Shown: piece after piece, positions 38,693 through 49,497 of the stretch
How the letters are laid out: the number at the start of each line of letters is the position of its first letter
Numbering within the stretch: the first letter of the stretch is position 1
NCBI RefSeq assembly: GCF_019925205.1
Contig: NC_083564.1
Coordinates: 12,591,491 to 12,655,490 of the forward strand
Direction: 5' to 3'
Source of the DNA: Metopolophium dirhodum
Lineage: Eukaryota > Arthropoda > Insecta > Hemiptera > Aphididae
DNA length: 64,000 nt
Program-made: the position numbers and the translations under genes
Notes under the pieces: generated by a model
Told to the model about the DNA's origin: nothing
Database searches by the model: none
What the model saw: the letters and a program-made list of their open reading frames with translations, nothing else

Positions 38693-38854
38693 ATGATAAA
38701 AAAATTAGTTGCCGATTAAAATAATAATAGTGTATTGTACCTATATTGCTTGCCATTGGTTACGGGAATGTTTGTTGATTTGTATTATTATTTTTTGTCA
38801 ATATTTATCTTTTAACTATATAAATGTGAAATGAAAATATTTGTATACAGGGTA

Positions 38855-39005
38855 AACTCTGGAACTACTTATCAGATCTTCTTTATTTTTTTCTTTAAAC
38901 GAAAGAGCATATCACGGAAAAGGTTTCTATGAAAGAAAATTTTAGGAAAATCCACTGGAAAAGTAGGAAATCTGCATGTCAAAAATACAATAGTGATGCA
39001 ACAGG
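38855..39005 (+). repeat. Second copy of Helitron 5' internal sequence
   Basis: AAAATTTTAGGAAAATCCAC, TGGAAAAGTAGGAAAT and ACAATAGTG.TG match AAAATTTTAAGAAACTTAAC, CGGAAAAGTAGGAAAT and ACAATAGTGGCG at about 38096-38160 in the same order and spacing. This is a diverged internal duplication or the remnant of a second Helitron inserted in the first. Confidence 0.65.
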
Positions 39006-39156
39006 TTAGGTTAGGATTTTTCATTAATTGATTATAATATGAATCCACCATAGGTAGAATACGACAAAGTTGGTATAACTTTGATATTTTAGAGTTAAAT
39101 CATACACTTACGTACAAACAACACGGAGTCCGCGATCTACCGCAGGAACACAGGAA

Positions 39157-39978
39157 CAGTCTTGTCAAGTATTCGAATACTTTTTTTGTATTTCAAATAC
39201 TTTTCAAATACTTTTTATTTGTATTTTTATTCTAGAATACAAAATACTTTTTTTAACTCTCGTGGTCTAATCCAAACTCCAATTACTAATATTTTGGAAT
39301 GTACTATTTTAAATTTTGTTTCTACAATATTATTTTAAAATTTTTCTAACTTCTAAAAATTTATAAATAATGTCAAATCGTCAAAATCGTCAAAATACAA
39401 GCAGATAACAGAATGACTAAACACTGAAACCCCCGTCGGCTCCTCACTCCCATATTATACCATGGCATACAAAAGTACAAGACACTGACCACCACTGGTT
39501 GGATTGGCATTTATCTTGATCCTTTAAATATCTTTCTTCTTATTTAATAGGTGGTACTGTGGTAGTATTTTATAATTTAAATACAAGTTTTGGTATTAAT
39601 GTTATTGAACTTTTTTTTGTTGTATTTATTTTAATTTGTTCAATCCGTATAAAATATTTTTATAATAAGCACAATAGATGGAGGGATACATATTAAGAGG
39701 GTTTGGTTGGCTTGATTAAAGAAACTATTCAATAATAGTACTTCATGGCGTGGGTAGTATTGGTTAGTCGGCTTGTTATTAAATTGATATAATTATTTAT
39801 TTATTTAACTTAAAAAAAAGTATTTGTGTAAGTATTTTGAATAATTTTAAAAGGTATTTGTATTTATATTTAAATACTTTTAAAAGACAGTTTTTGAATA
39901 CGTGTTTTAACTACAAATTACACTAAGTATTTAAATACGTATTCTGAATACATTTGAAAAGTATTCTTAACAAGACTG
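39157..39978. mobile_element. Nested hAT-like non-autonomous element
   Basis: CAGTCTTGTCAAG at the left and CTTAACAAGACTG at the right are inverted copies with one mismatch. Next to both ends lie the repeated words AAGTATT, GAATAC and AAATACTTTT. It is 822 bases with no coding capacity. No clean 8-base target duplication is visible, so the hAT assignment rests on the CAG terminus and the ATAC-rich subterminal repeats. It lies within the Helitron. Confidence 0.6.
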
Positions 39979-40148
39979 CTACCTGATAAAATTATACAGC
40001 TGCGAATCAGAATTTTTATTCCGGCAACGGAAAAATTAAGATTAATTTTGAACACCATACACCGAATATTAAATAACGAATTGAGCAAAGTTTGAGTCAT
40101 ATAGAGTTGATACATTTAACGGATAACGAAGTGCACGGGTTCAGCTAG

Positions 40149-40357
40149 TTTAAGATAATAAAAGTACAATTAATTTAAAAAAAAATGAATATTTGGTATT
40201 TTGTTACTGTTCACAGTGTTCCATTCCTCTTTCAGTCAATATATCAGTATAACACATCAACACACAATCACAATAATTTAGTTATTTTTTATTTGACTAC
40301 CAAAATATTCATTAGAAATAATTTACATGGCAAATCAACGTTTGCCAGGTCAGCTAG
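40149..40357 (+). mobile_element. Second Helitron-type 3' terminus
   Basis: A perfect hairpin GGCAAA-TCAACG-TTTGCC at 40329-40346 is followed by AGGTCAG and CTAG (40354-40357), then T. This is the canonical Helitron 3' structure and differs in hairpin sequence from the 40148 end. Its own 5' end is not resolved: either it is the tail of an older Helitron into which the first inserted, or the 5' TC at 37973 can pair with either terminus. Confidence 0.65.
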
Positions 40358-40454
40358 TATGAAATATTATGATAACTATTTTATTAATTTATATAGGTAT
40401 ATAGGTAGATGGGCATTTAATTTAGGTATATACTACAATACTAGATGATTCTGT

Positions 40455-40775
40455 GCGTCTTTCAAATTTTGCTTAAGCTCCGGTATAATACTTTCAGACG
40501 ATTTGCGCCAATGTGGTGTTCGATTTCTTGCTTATGAAGTATAGTTGGTGTTTTAAATGAACTTTTCAAGGTCCGTGTAATATTAAATTATATACACATT
40601 CTACAACCACGATGAACGCATTTACCTGTCACTTCGTATTCGAGCAGACGATCCGTCAGCATATCAGCCGTCAAGCTTTGGGGAAACGTTTCCATTTGCA
40701 TATTAATAACAATCGACGTTATCGTATTGCTACTGTTATCTTGAGTAGTAAAATTGTTATTACAATATTAAATCG
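40455..40775 (-). pseudogene. Exon-like remnant, unknown protein
   Basis: One minus-strand frame reads protein-like text from about 40775 to 40470: a segment ending MQMETFPQSLTADMLTDRLL EYEVTG, then a TAA, then a segment KTPTILHKQEIEHHIGANRL followed by KVLYRSLSKI and TGA. GTGACAG|GTAAAT at 40626/40625 resembles a splice donor, so the first segment could be a true exon (about 40626-40741, with an acceptor-like TTTTACTACTCAAG before it). No family recognised. A decayed gene or two exons are both possible. Confidence 0.25.
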
Positions 40776-41024
40776 CGTGCTCAGAAATAGAAATCTTAAA
40801 TACCACCAACTCCATAACAATATATAGACTGATATACAAGGCCACGTGGGCCTATTTAAATACTTTTTAAATTTAAATACTTAGGTACTCGGTATAAATT
40901 AACTTTACGCGCGTTTAATAATAGAGTATTTTTAAAATATACCTGGTACTGTAATAGTTGTTACATTCTTTATACAAATTTTACTCTATAAATATTTAAT
41001 ACACACTATAAAATTGACAACACG

Positions 41025-41180
41025 TGACGCTGGCACCCGCAAATCGATTTTGGATTTTACGAGTAATGGCGTGGGGGAGTATACAGTTTTTTTAATTTGT
41101 GTTACGAATTTGTACACATTTTATAACAATTACTGATGTGGTTTTTGAGTTTAATTTCAAACTTGCGGGTGCCAGTGTCA
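41025..41180. repeat. Inverted repeat, 18-base arms
   Basis: TGACGCTGGCACCCGCAA at 41025-41042 is mirrored with one mismatch by TTGCGGGTGCCAGTGTCA at 41163-41180. Arms are GC-rich against an AT-rich background. It could be the ends of a small MITE, or the arms of a stem around the 120-base interior. Confidence 0.5.
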
Positions 41181-41284
41181 AGCACCACATTGTTTCCGCT
41201 AAAAACTAAATGTTCGTTACCGCCCAAATGAAAAAAAAGTCTGAGGCACTCAGGGACTGCCACGGTAAAGCTATTGCATAGCAA

Positions 41285-44200
41285 TTTTGTAGTTATATAT
41301 CATGTTATTATAACTATTTATTTTTGTATAATATTAATTCAAGTTACACTTTTTGAGCGCGACGACCGAAAAGAAAATGACAAAATGAGTTTTTTTGTCG
41401 ATAATGGTATAGATACACACTGTACGGAAATATTTTAGTTGAGACTTTTTTTGCTTGGACAACTGGTTAAACTGTAAATAACAAAAAAAATTGATTACAC
41501 AGCATCTTGCGGTCAAGCTTTTTCGTTACGAAAAATTTTTTTCAGTCACCACGCCAACCCGTGATAAAAGCTTAAACATTTTTGGTTTTCTTTTCCACAA
41601 AATCGGTTTTTTTCCAAAATTATAGTTTGTGATCTATGAACTACTGGTACTTAGTCATAACTATGGTTTTATTTTTTTTTGGTATTCTAAATATTATGTT
41701 TCCGAAAATAGTTCGTTTCTACCCACAGTGAGGTCAAATTTCAATGATAGTTTATGCAGAACAACAACTCATTACGAATTATTCCATGCACATTAATTCA
41801 ACGAACATTTCTACAGATCATCGCATCATAATATTAATATATTTTTAAACATTTTAATTTCAAGTGTTCAAACTAATGTGTGCACCCAAATAATAGTTAT
41901 AAATTAAATATCCAAAAATCAAAAATTTAAAATATTTAAAACAGATCAATTAACACGTCAATCGCGTAAGACTAAAAATATTACCCCTATTGATTTTTGA
42001 AAACATTACCTTAATTTGGCTGAAACAAATAACTCCCGGCTGATCTGTGGTAGTATATTATATAATATTATGTATATTATATTATAATATATTTGTTACA
42101 AACTGATCTGCAATAATAACCATCGTTATACGATTCCAATACTTTTTAACTATACTTGTACCTACCTATACTGCATAATTATTATTTTACTATTTTACGG
42201 TTTTTTTTCCTACTATAAATGTGTAATAATGTTTTTTCCGTCGGTACGTTAATAAATTATAAATTTACGATTTCTATATGAGCGGGTGGACGCGATTCGC
42301 GATATAGACATATAATTCGCGGCGTGTACAGTTCCCTCCTCCACCCCCTCCACCGGTTTGAATGAAATGTATTCGACGTATCTCCCATGATCTCGTGCAA
42401 AACGAATTAGTAATTATTAGGTATTCGTGTTTGACTGGTAGTACACAATAGTCATGTTCTTACTTGTAATCAAAACTTGTAAATTATATATATAAGCGCG
42501 TATACAGAACCGCCACCGCGCGTATCTAAAATAAATCTCTAAGGTAAGGATTTAGAATACTTTATTCAATAGTGGGAGAAACTGGAAACGCGATGGAAAC
42601 AGAAAATATTATATTATGTGTATAGGTATAAATTTGTTATTTCCGAGACGTATAAGTAGGCTTTAGAGGAAGCTATTTTATAATGACAACTCATCGAGAT
42701 GAAATCTCAATTACGTATAAAACCATTAGGTTTATTTACAAATGTTATATTGATATAACCATCCATACTCATATTTAAGCGGATATATATGTTTTATTTA
42801 TAGGTCATATATTATATTAATTTATTATAGTAGCGAAGGGGCTTAGAGTCGAATAGATTCGGTATGTTTATACGTGTATTTTATCATGACATAAAAACTT
42901 GAGTTCATAGACTACCTATACATTAATAGAGGTGTACAATTTTAATGCGTTATTGAACAACTCGACCAGTACCCGATGGTCGTTGATAAAAATAATAAAT
43001 AAACTATAAGCTATGCAAATCATACAAGTTTAATGGAGAAAAAAAATTGATTTTTTTATAAGCAGTGAATTTAAAATCATTGAGAGAAATTTTTTTATAG
43101 TATATAGGTATACTTCTAATAATTGAGTTTCTGACGACGACGACGAACGGACTTACACCGATGATACGTCTTCAACTCCATTAAAACTATTCGTTTGGAT
43201 TTCGTTAGTTTTCATTGTATACCATTATCAAAATAAGTACAAATAAGTAATAACTAGGTTTATAAGTTATGACACATTACGTTATTATAACCCACGCAAA
43301 GCTATAGTTCTATTATCCCTTACTATTTCATCTCTCTCTCTATCTGTATACATCTTTATTCGATATTTTTCATTTTCCTATTATTATTATTGGTATAGTT
43401 ATAGGTAATATATATAGATAAGAACGTCCTTCTCGTGTCTCGTCATCACCTATACAACTCTCTTCTCGCGTATACTCGTACATATACGATTACGTTATAA
43501 ATTAAGTGTCGGACTGTCAGCCGAATAATAATATGTTACTGACTCATGATAAAATTACTATTTTTTTTATTATTATTATAACATGTCGTCGTATTTCGGA
43601 AGACTTTTACAACTTCAATCTGCAGGTGTGGTGGTGACATTGTTTTATTTTATGATCTGCATAATCTGCACCTACTTTCCTATCACATTTTAATTTCCCA
43701 CGAACGATTTATATAAAATGAGCAGCACATTTCATTAAAAAACTATACAATATTCCATTTACTCGGATAGTTAGATGGATATCAAAAGGTTACCATATTT
43801 TTTTATTACATTAAAATCGGAAATTTTCAACAAAATACCTCTGAACCCTAGTTTTCAATTAATAATTCCGGTGGAAAATTTATATGATTTGTTGATTTTA
43901 TATCGATATTACTTAAAAAATGTATACATGTACATTGTACATGATTAATGATAATAACGATATAGTAGTTAAATAATAAAAATAATTATATTATTATTGT
44001 AGGTACTCGGTTTGTTAATATAAAAACCACTTACATTTTAATATTGTTTTTCCTCCACATGTAGCAATACTTAAATCTTTTTTAATAGATAGTATGTACA
44101 ATTCCTCGTATTTCTATTAGGTTTCCATAACTATAGTTATTTTCAGGAAATCAATCAAACGTATCAACATTATTAAACAAAAAAAAAACGTGAAAAAAAT

Positions 44201-44860
44201 TACATCAATACATTGTTTATCTATAATAATTACATATTTTATATTTATACTATACCTAATAGTTCGTAATTATTTATGGAATATTATTTGGTAATTTTTA
44301 ATAATATTGTTAGTATTAATGCTCAGATATTATTTAAAAATGAAAATAGTTTACTAATAAAAAAGAACATACTACATAACTTTACATTTTAAATAAAACT
44401 AACAATTTTTTTCAATATTATAATGTCTATAAATTCTACTATTATTAACATACGAAATAATAATATATGCCTACATCTTCATGTCACTTTATACGGAAAT
44501 TTAATAAGTATCAACATTTGTAAGCTGCTCGTGTTACGTTACCTACCGTAAATGTCTACACATTTAAGTAGATGTTTCACGTGGAATGTATATATTATGT
44601 CGTTCACGCGCTCTCGACATGCACTCATATAATATACAGGGTGAAAAAAAGGATGGTATCCCGTATATGGTATTCGTATCCAATGCAATATGCATTGCAT
44701 ATTATATGTATTATTTATAATTCTTTGATTCAAAATTGCCAATACAATTTCCATAACCAAACGAGTTTTTGTGAAAAAATAAATAAATATCGTATTCATC
44801 GTATTCAACTTGCAGACACACAACAACATTACGCTCCTCTACCTTAATAAATTCCCATAT
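41285..44860. other. Long non-coding stretch
   Basis: No supported gene. A TACAGGGTG word at 44635, resembling a mariner-type end, has no visible partner. Overlapping frames at 44539-44847 on both strands are noise. Confidence 0.6.
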
Positions 44861-45266
44861 AAGAAGACGCCACACCCGCATCTGTTGTTTCCGTCTTACA
44901 AGCGAACATAATATTATGTCAACATGGCACATTTATGTACAGGAGAACCAATATTGCGTTGTCATCATTAATATTTAAAATTCGAGTAAATGAACTTAGT
45001 TTTAAACTTAAAGGTAAGTTCATATTATCTGTGTTTTCTGATTGTTTTTTCACTATAAGTTCTTCAATTTTCAAGCGAGCAACGTTAATACTATTATTAG
45101 TTACGTAAAATATTATGACATAACGAGCTCAAAAATTAACTTTTCCTAAAAACCCAACGTGCGAATGCAGATAATGTTCTTTTTTTAAGTTTGGTAATAG
45201 ATCTATTCACTCTAATATACAATATTAAAGCTAAAAATACAAACAAATGTTTCCTCTTCTTTTAAA
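44861..45266. mobile_element. TTAA foldback MITE, copy 5 (diverged)
   Basis: Left end AAGAAGACGCCACACCCGCA then TCTGTTGTTTCCGTCTTACA. Mirrored inner blocks are TTCATATTATCTGTGTT / GCAGATAATGTTC and ATTCGAGTAAATGA / TCTATTCACTCTAATA. The right end (TTTCCTCTTCTTTTAA) is degenerate; the edge is taken at TTAA 45263-45266. Confidence 0.7.
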
Positions 45267-46829
45267 CAAAAATGTGCTGTGTTACCTTTGTACTTTATCT
45301 TACTAACGCTTAATATAGCAGTACCTAATTTTAATGACACAAATTATTGCTATTTTATCAGTCAATTCGTTGCCTCAATAGTTATATAGAACGTTATATG
45401 TTATGAATTAATTTAATAGCACCGGAAATATAACTTAGGTATATAATATATACCTTTAATATATACTATAATATTATTATCATCGGACTTGTTACTGTAG
45501 TGTCTGAATCTGATATGATTCGATATCTTCTGTTCATCTCGATTATCTATGTTGCTTGGTAACTTAAGTTAAAAAATTCAGATATTTGTAATGATATATA
45601 ATATGATAAATTTTAGAGACTTTTTCTATGAAAAAAAAGTGACCTATATAGAAAGTCGCGTATAACATTCGGGTTTCACTATTGGTATAGGTAATTATTA
45701 TATATAGATAGTTATAATAACTAAGTAAAAGATTATTAGTAATGTTCCTAATAACCGTTTTTAGTATACTGCATCTTTACGAAAATAAATATTATCTGTA
45801 ATAGTAGGTAAACCAAATTTACTTCGTATAAAATAATTACTTAATATTATACAAATTTTGAGTGTTGTAACACGAATAATACACTTTATTTAGTAATACA
45901 ATATTTCTATATGTAATTATCTGTACTTACATTTGTTATAGGTATAATAAGACCTTATAACAGTTATCTATATCTATAAGTAGTTAGGCTTACAGTTGTT
46001 TCTTTCAATTTTTCATCAGATATAAGTTATTATGTAATAGGTATCGTTCATTAAGATAATTCTTATTAACATTTTCCAATATATCCTTGTTTTAAATTCT
46101 TACTCACAATAGTATAAATAGGAAGATGATAAATAATTTAATATAACATATAAATATAATATAATCAACGGTTTTTTGTTGATTAACAATTTAATATTAT
46201 TAGTATAGGCAAATATAATATTATAATGTTCGTCCATTGGAGACTTCAACGCCAGTTGAAAATATTTTATATATAAAAATTTAGTAAGATATGATAATAT
46301 ATTTTATACTTACTGTGTTAGCATCACAAGAACCACCAATTTAAGGGCCTCATACGTCTTTCTTTTAATTCCTTAGGACTTAGATGATAACAATTTTGAT
46401 GATTTATTTATTTTTTTTTTTAATTAAGGCTTTGACAACTAAAGTATATTAGCCTGTTATTGTGGAAGATGGTGTGGACACACGCATATAATATGTGGCA
46501 AGGATTTGTCACTAAAACCCCGGGTGGTCACTGGTTACACAGCGCCACACAAGTATAATTATACTAGGCATTTGTCTTCAAAAGTATTTTATATTAACTA
46601 TGCATAACATTGATGATAATAATGAAATAAATAATGATGTCGAATTATATTATTATTATTATGCGAAGTACCATACGACTGATCAGTGATTAAAAATTAG
46701 TATTATATACAAAATTAAAACGCTACTTCACAAATAAAGTTCTTCACTATGCGTTGTGGAATTTTAGTAATTCTTGTATAAACACAGAGAGAGTAAAGTT
46801 GTTACCCGCAAAAAAGTTTTTGGTTATGC
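45267..46829. other. Non-coding AT-rich stretch
   Basis: No supported gene or element; ATT/TATA-rich throughout. A GC-richer patch lies near 46465-46550. Confidence 0.6.
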
Positions 46830-46882
46830 TCTACATTTGTAAGACAGCGACAACACATGCGGGTGCACGTCTCGTTTGAACA
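46830..46882. mobile_element. Terminal fragment of the TTAA foldback family
   Basis: TTTGTAAGACAGCGACAACA followed by CATGCGGGTGCACGTCTCGT resembles the right terminus of copy 3 (TTTGTAAGACAACACATGCG ATTGTGGCGTCCTC). No other part of the element is present. Weak because the match is short. Confidence 0.35.
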
Positions 46883-47049
46883 TACAGTGTTTTAGCGTAT
46901 TGAGACAGTCTATACTCTGTGTACACGACGTATGGTTACTCCGATACTCATTTAATGTATAAATCACATGCAGTGAGACGACATGAAATCGCGAATTCCA
47001 CCGGTTTTGCGGAAGGTGTTACACTTCAATAATATATTATATTATTATA

Positions 47050-48028
47050 ATATTATAATATGATATAATAATATCCGGTGTGCAGTACACGATTGCGGGG
47101 AGCGACGAAAGGTGAAATACTAAAGAACCGTGACGAAGAATGAAATGCGGCGGCTATATAGACGTTATAGGTATCATATATAAATGTGTGTGTGAATACG
47201 AAGAGGATAATAATATAAACGCGCCGCCGTTGGAATGTGGGCGTGCGGTGCGCGATTTCTTCGACGGCCGAGGATACCACGTCTTGTGATAATGTACGTT
47301 TACCTAACCTATATATACGCATAACCCAACAGCAGTCGGGTGATATATATACAAAAGTGTGTGTGTGTGTTTGCACCAGGTCTCGTGTTTCCGCGATATA
47401 TTATATTATGATAATTCTCGTCGTTTTGTACATTATATTATAATATTATCGGATTGGTCGATCGGACATGAACTATACACACGATGAGCTGTACACGCCA
47501 CAATACACACACACTCGCGTAATATACACAAAAGCTGTTGCAGCAGTTGACGTCGAAACCTGCACCAAACGATGGTGCGCAAAACGAAAACAAAACTCTT
47601 GAGTTCTGTGAGAAGGACAAACGAAATGTGTGTGTGTGTGTGTGTGTGAACGACGATTCGATCGCGCGATGGTCGAGAGAAGATATCGTCCTCGGCAGTG
47701 TTGCACGTATACATTATATTCCTGACGAGTTAATTACGCGACCGTTTGGCGCGCGTATCGCTTCATCGATATAATAATAATAATATTATGTACGTATATT
47801 ACAATCTATATAGGTACACCTATGTTGCAGAGTACCGTCTTCGGTTTCCGAAGGCGCCGAGCTGTGAGTCGATTCGGCCGCGGATAAAACGCCGTAACGA
47901 TAATCCAGCGGTGTATCAATGCAACGCTTATCCGGCCAGTCTATCAGCAGCGGAGGTGGTGGAGGTGCAGTTGCTGTCATCGTTGTCTATATAATGTATA
48001 CAAGCGCCTCGGTATGTACACATTTATA
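47050..48028. other. CpG-rich block with GT/CA microsatellites
   Basis: Raised GC and CpG (for example 47095-47290 and 47570-47990), with (GT)n at about 47358-47371 and (TG)n at 47627-47649. Several overlapping frames of 60-107 codons on both strands cross it, none with a recognisable domain; many are translations of the GT/CA repeats. Possible promoter or first-exon region. Confidence 0.35.
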
Positions 48029-48856
48029 CAGAGTGATACACCAACCATGCCCACCCCCATTTTTTCCTCAAATAATAATAATTGATTTACTCGAATTTCG
48101 ATTTTTGCAATTTTTTATATGTATACTCAAAGCGGTCATGTTTTCGAGTTCTTGAGATTTTTCGTACTACCTAAAAATGTAGCGATTCAGATTTCAGACT
48201 TCTATTTTTCTAGTAAAACTATTATTTTCACTCTAAAGTATTTAGTGAATACATTTTTTCAAAAGTATTGATGTAAGTACACCTTATTCAAAATTTGAAC
48301 GATTAGTTTCTTAGGTCTTAAAATTTATACTCCAAGGATAATAGTCCCTAAAAATATAAGAAAATATAAAATTATATCTAGTAATTATTATATGTTGACA
48401 TTTATAATACATTATTATACGTTGATATTTATAAATGTTGATGGATTAATATCAATAACTTAAATTTTCAAATCACTATAGCCCCCATATCTTCTATAAA
48501 ACCCATTTTCGTGCACCTATTATTATCCTCAGTACACAAAGTTGAACATCTCAAAAAGTAGCTATAAATTTGAGTTTTAATTTTTATGCATCAAAAAGCT
48601 TAGAAAAATTATCTACACCTTAATAATGTACATCATAGATAAAGGAGATTCTAATTTAAAAATCAGAAGTTTGTATCACCACAGGACACTCCTTTAGTAG
48701 GTACTTTAGTACAATAAATTTCAATCGTTTGAAAAATAAAAAATATGGTACATACTTGGTGTTAACCATATTTTAAAATTGAAAAAAAAACTGAACAACT
48801 GCTGCAGCATTTTTGTTGAAGAAAAGGAGGGCGAGCATGTTTGGTCAATCACCCTG
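48029..48856 (+). mobile_element. CAGGGTG-type MITE, copy D
   Basis: Left end TA|CAGAGTGATACACCAACCAT, right end AGCATGTTTGGTCAATCACCCTG|TA. Total length is 828 bases. Internal mirrored modules (TTCAGACTTCTATTTTTCTA near 48195 and AATCAGAAGTTTGTATCACC near 48660) show long inverted arms. No coding capacity. Confidence 0.85.
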
Positions 48857-48858
48857 TA

Positions 48859-49298
48859 TATACATTCATGTATACCCATCGCACGGTTTCTATAGTGTTT
48901 GTTTATCACATTCGCACGGAAAGTGTATAATATATATTGTTTGATTTGCGTATTACGACTGCAGTTGTACAAGACACGACAATAATGCATACAATCGACT
49001 GCAGCGGAAACACGCACATCACGTATCATCGTTGCACTCGCGATCATGTTATATATTATACTACCTATTATATAATAATATAGAATCAACTAGATCCTTA
49101 TCTAGCGGTGGAGCTAAGATTAAATATGAGCAGATTTTCGTTCATACTCCTGCTCCATTAATAACAGTCGTAACAATAAGACTAAATCATCATTATATAT
49201 CTGTTGCAGCAGTATTATTATACTTACCCATATATAGGAAGCTTTCTGCGCTCACGAGAACTTATATGCCGTTATATATCATTGCGATACATTTGATA
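48859..49298. other. Non-coding spacer
   Basis: Between two MITEs. Nothing recognised. Confidence 0.6.
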
Positions 49299-49495
49299 GG
49301 GTGCCCCACAATGCATTTGATGGAATTTTTTTAGTTTTCGGTTTTTTGAGAGGGTCATATTATTATGCCGGATATTGTTTTTTATGGTTAAATTGAAGAT
49401 GTTGCTGAATGTAAATATATAAAAATAAATGGATTTCCAATACAGTACTGATTTATTTTTTTTTTTTTTTAAACTGCATACTTTATGGGACACTG
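49299..49495. mobile_element. Small mariner-type MITE
   Basis: Left end TA|GGGTGCCCCACAATGCATT and right end CTGCATACTTTATGGGACACTG|TA. The right end inverted is CAGTGTCCCATAAAGTATGC, the usual form of the CAGGGTGTCCCA-type mariner ends. It is 197 bases with T-rich sequence beside the right end. No coding. Confidence 0.6.
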
Positions 49496-49497
49496 TA

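Larger units (their letters stand above)
37973..40148 (+). mobile_element. Helitron, internally deleted, with nested insertion
   Basis: The 5' end TCTCTATATATAAAAATGAA follows an A (37972), and the sequence after it (GCATCACGCGTGAACGGCTG, GACCGATTTTGCTAATTC, TTGTCAGGAGAAGGTTCTTA) is of the widespread insect Helitron type. The 3' end GTGCACGGGTTCAGCTAG is followed by T, giving the A/T insertion rule. Internal parts are a fragment of the Helitron protein (38366-38692), a second copy of the 5' internal sequence (about 38855-39005) and a hAT-like element (39157-39978). At 2,176 bases it lacks the helicase, so it is non-autonomous. Confidence 0.8.

Noticed and set aside
41102..41284. 60-codon open frame (-), moderately protein-like
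   Set aside because: It overlaps the inverted repeat at 41163-41180, has no splice or family support, and its length is within chance.
44635..44660. TACAGGGTG word resembling a mariner-type end
   Set aside because: No matching inverted partner was found in the neighbouring DNA.
47053..47774. Several overlapping 60-107-codon frames on both strands
   Set aside because: They derive from GT/CA repeats and CpG-rich DNA; none has a consistent protein signature.
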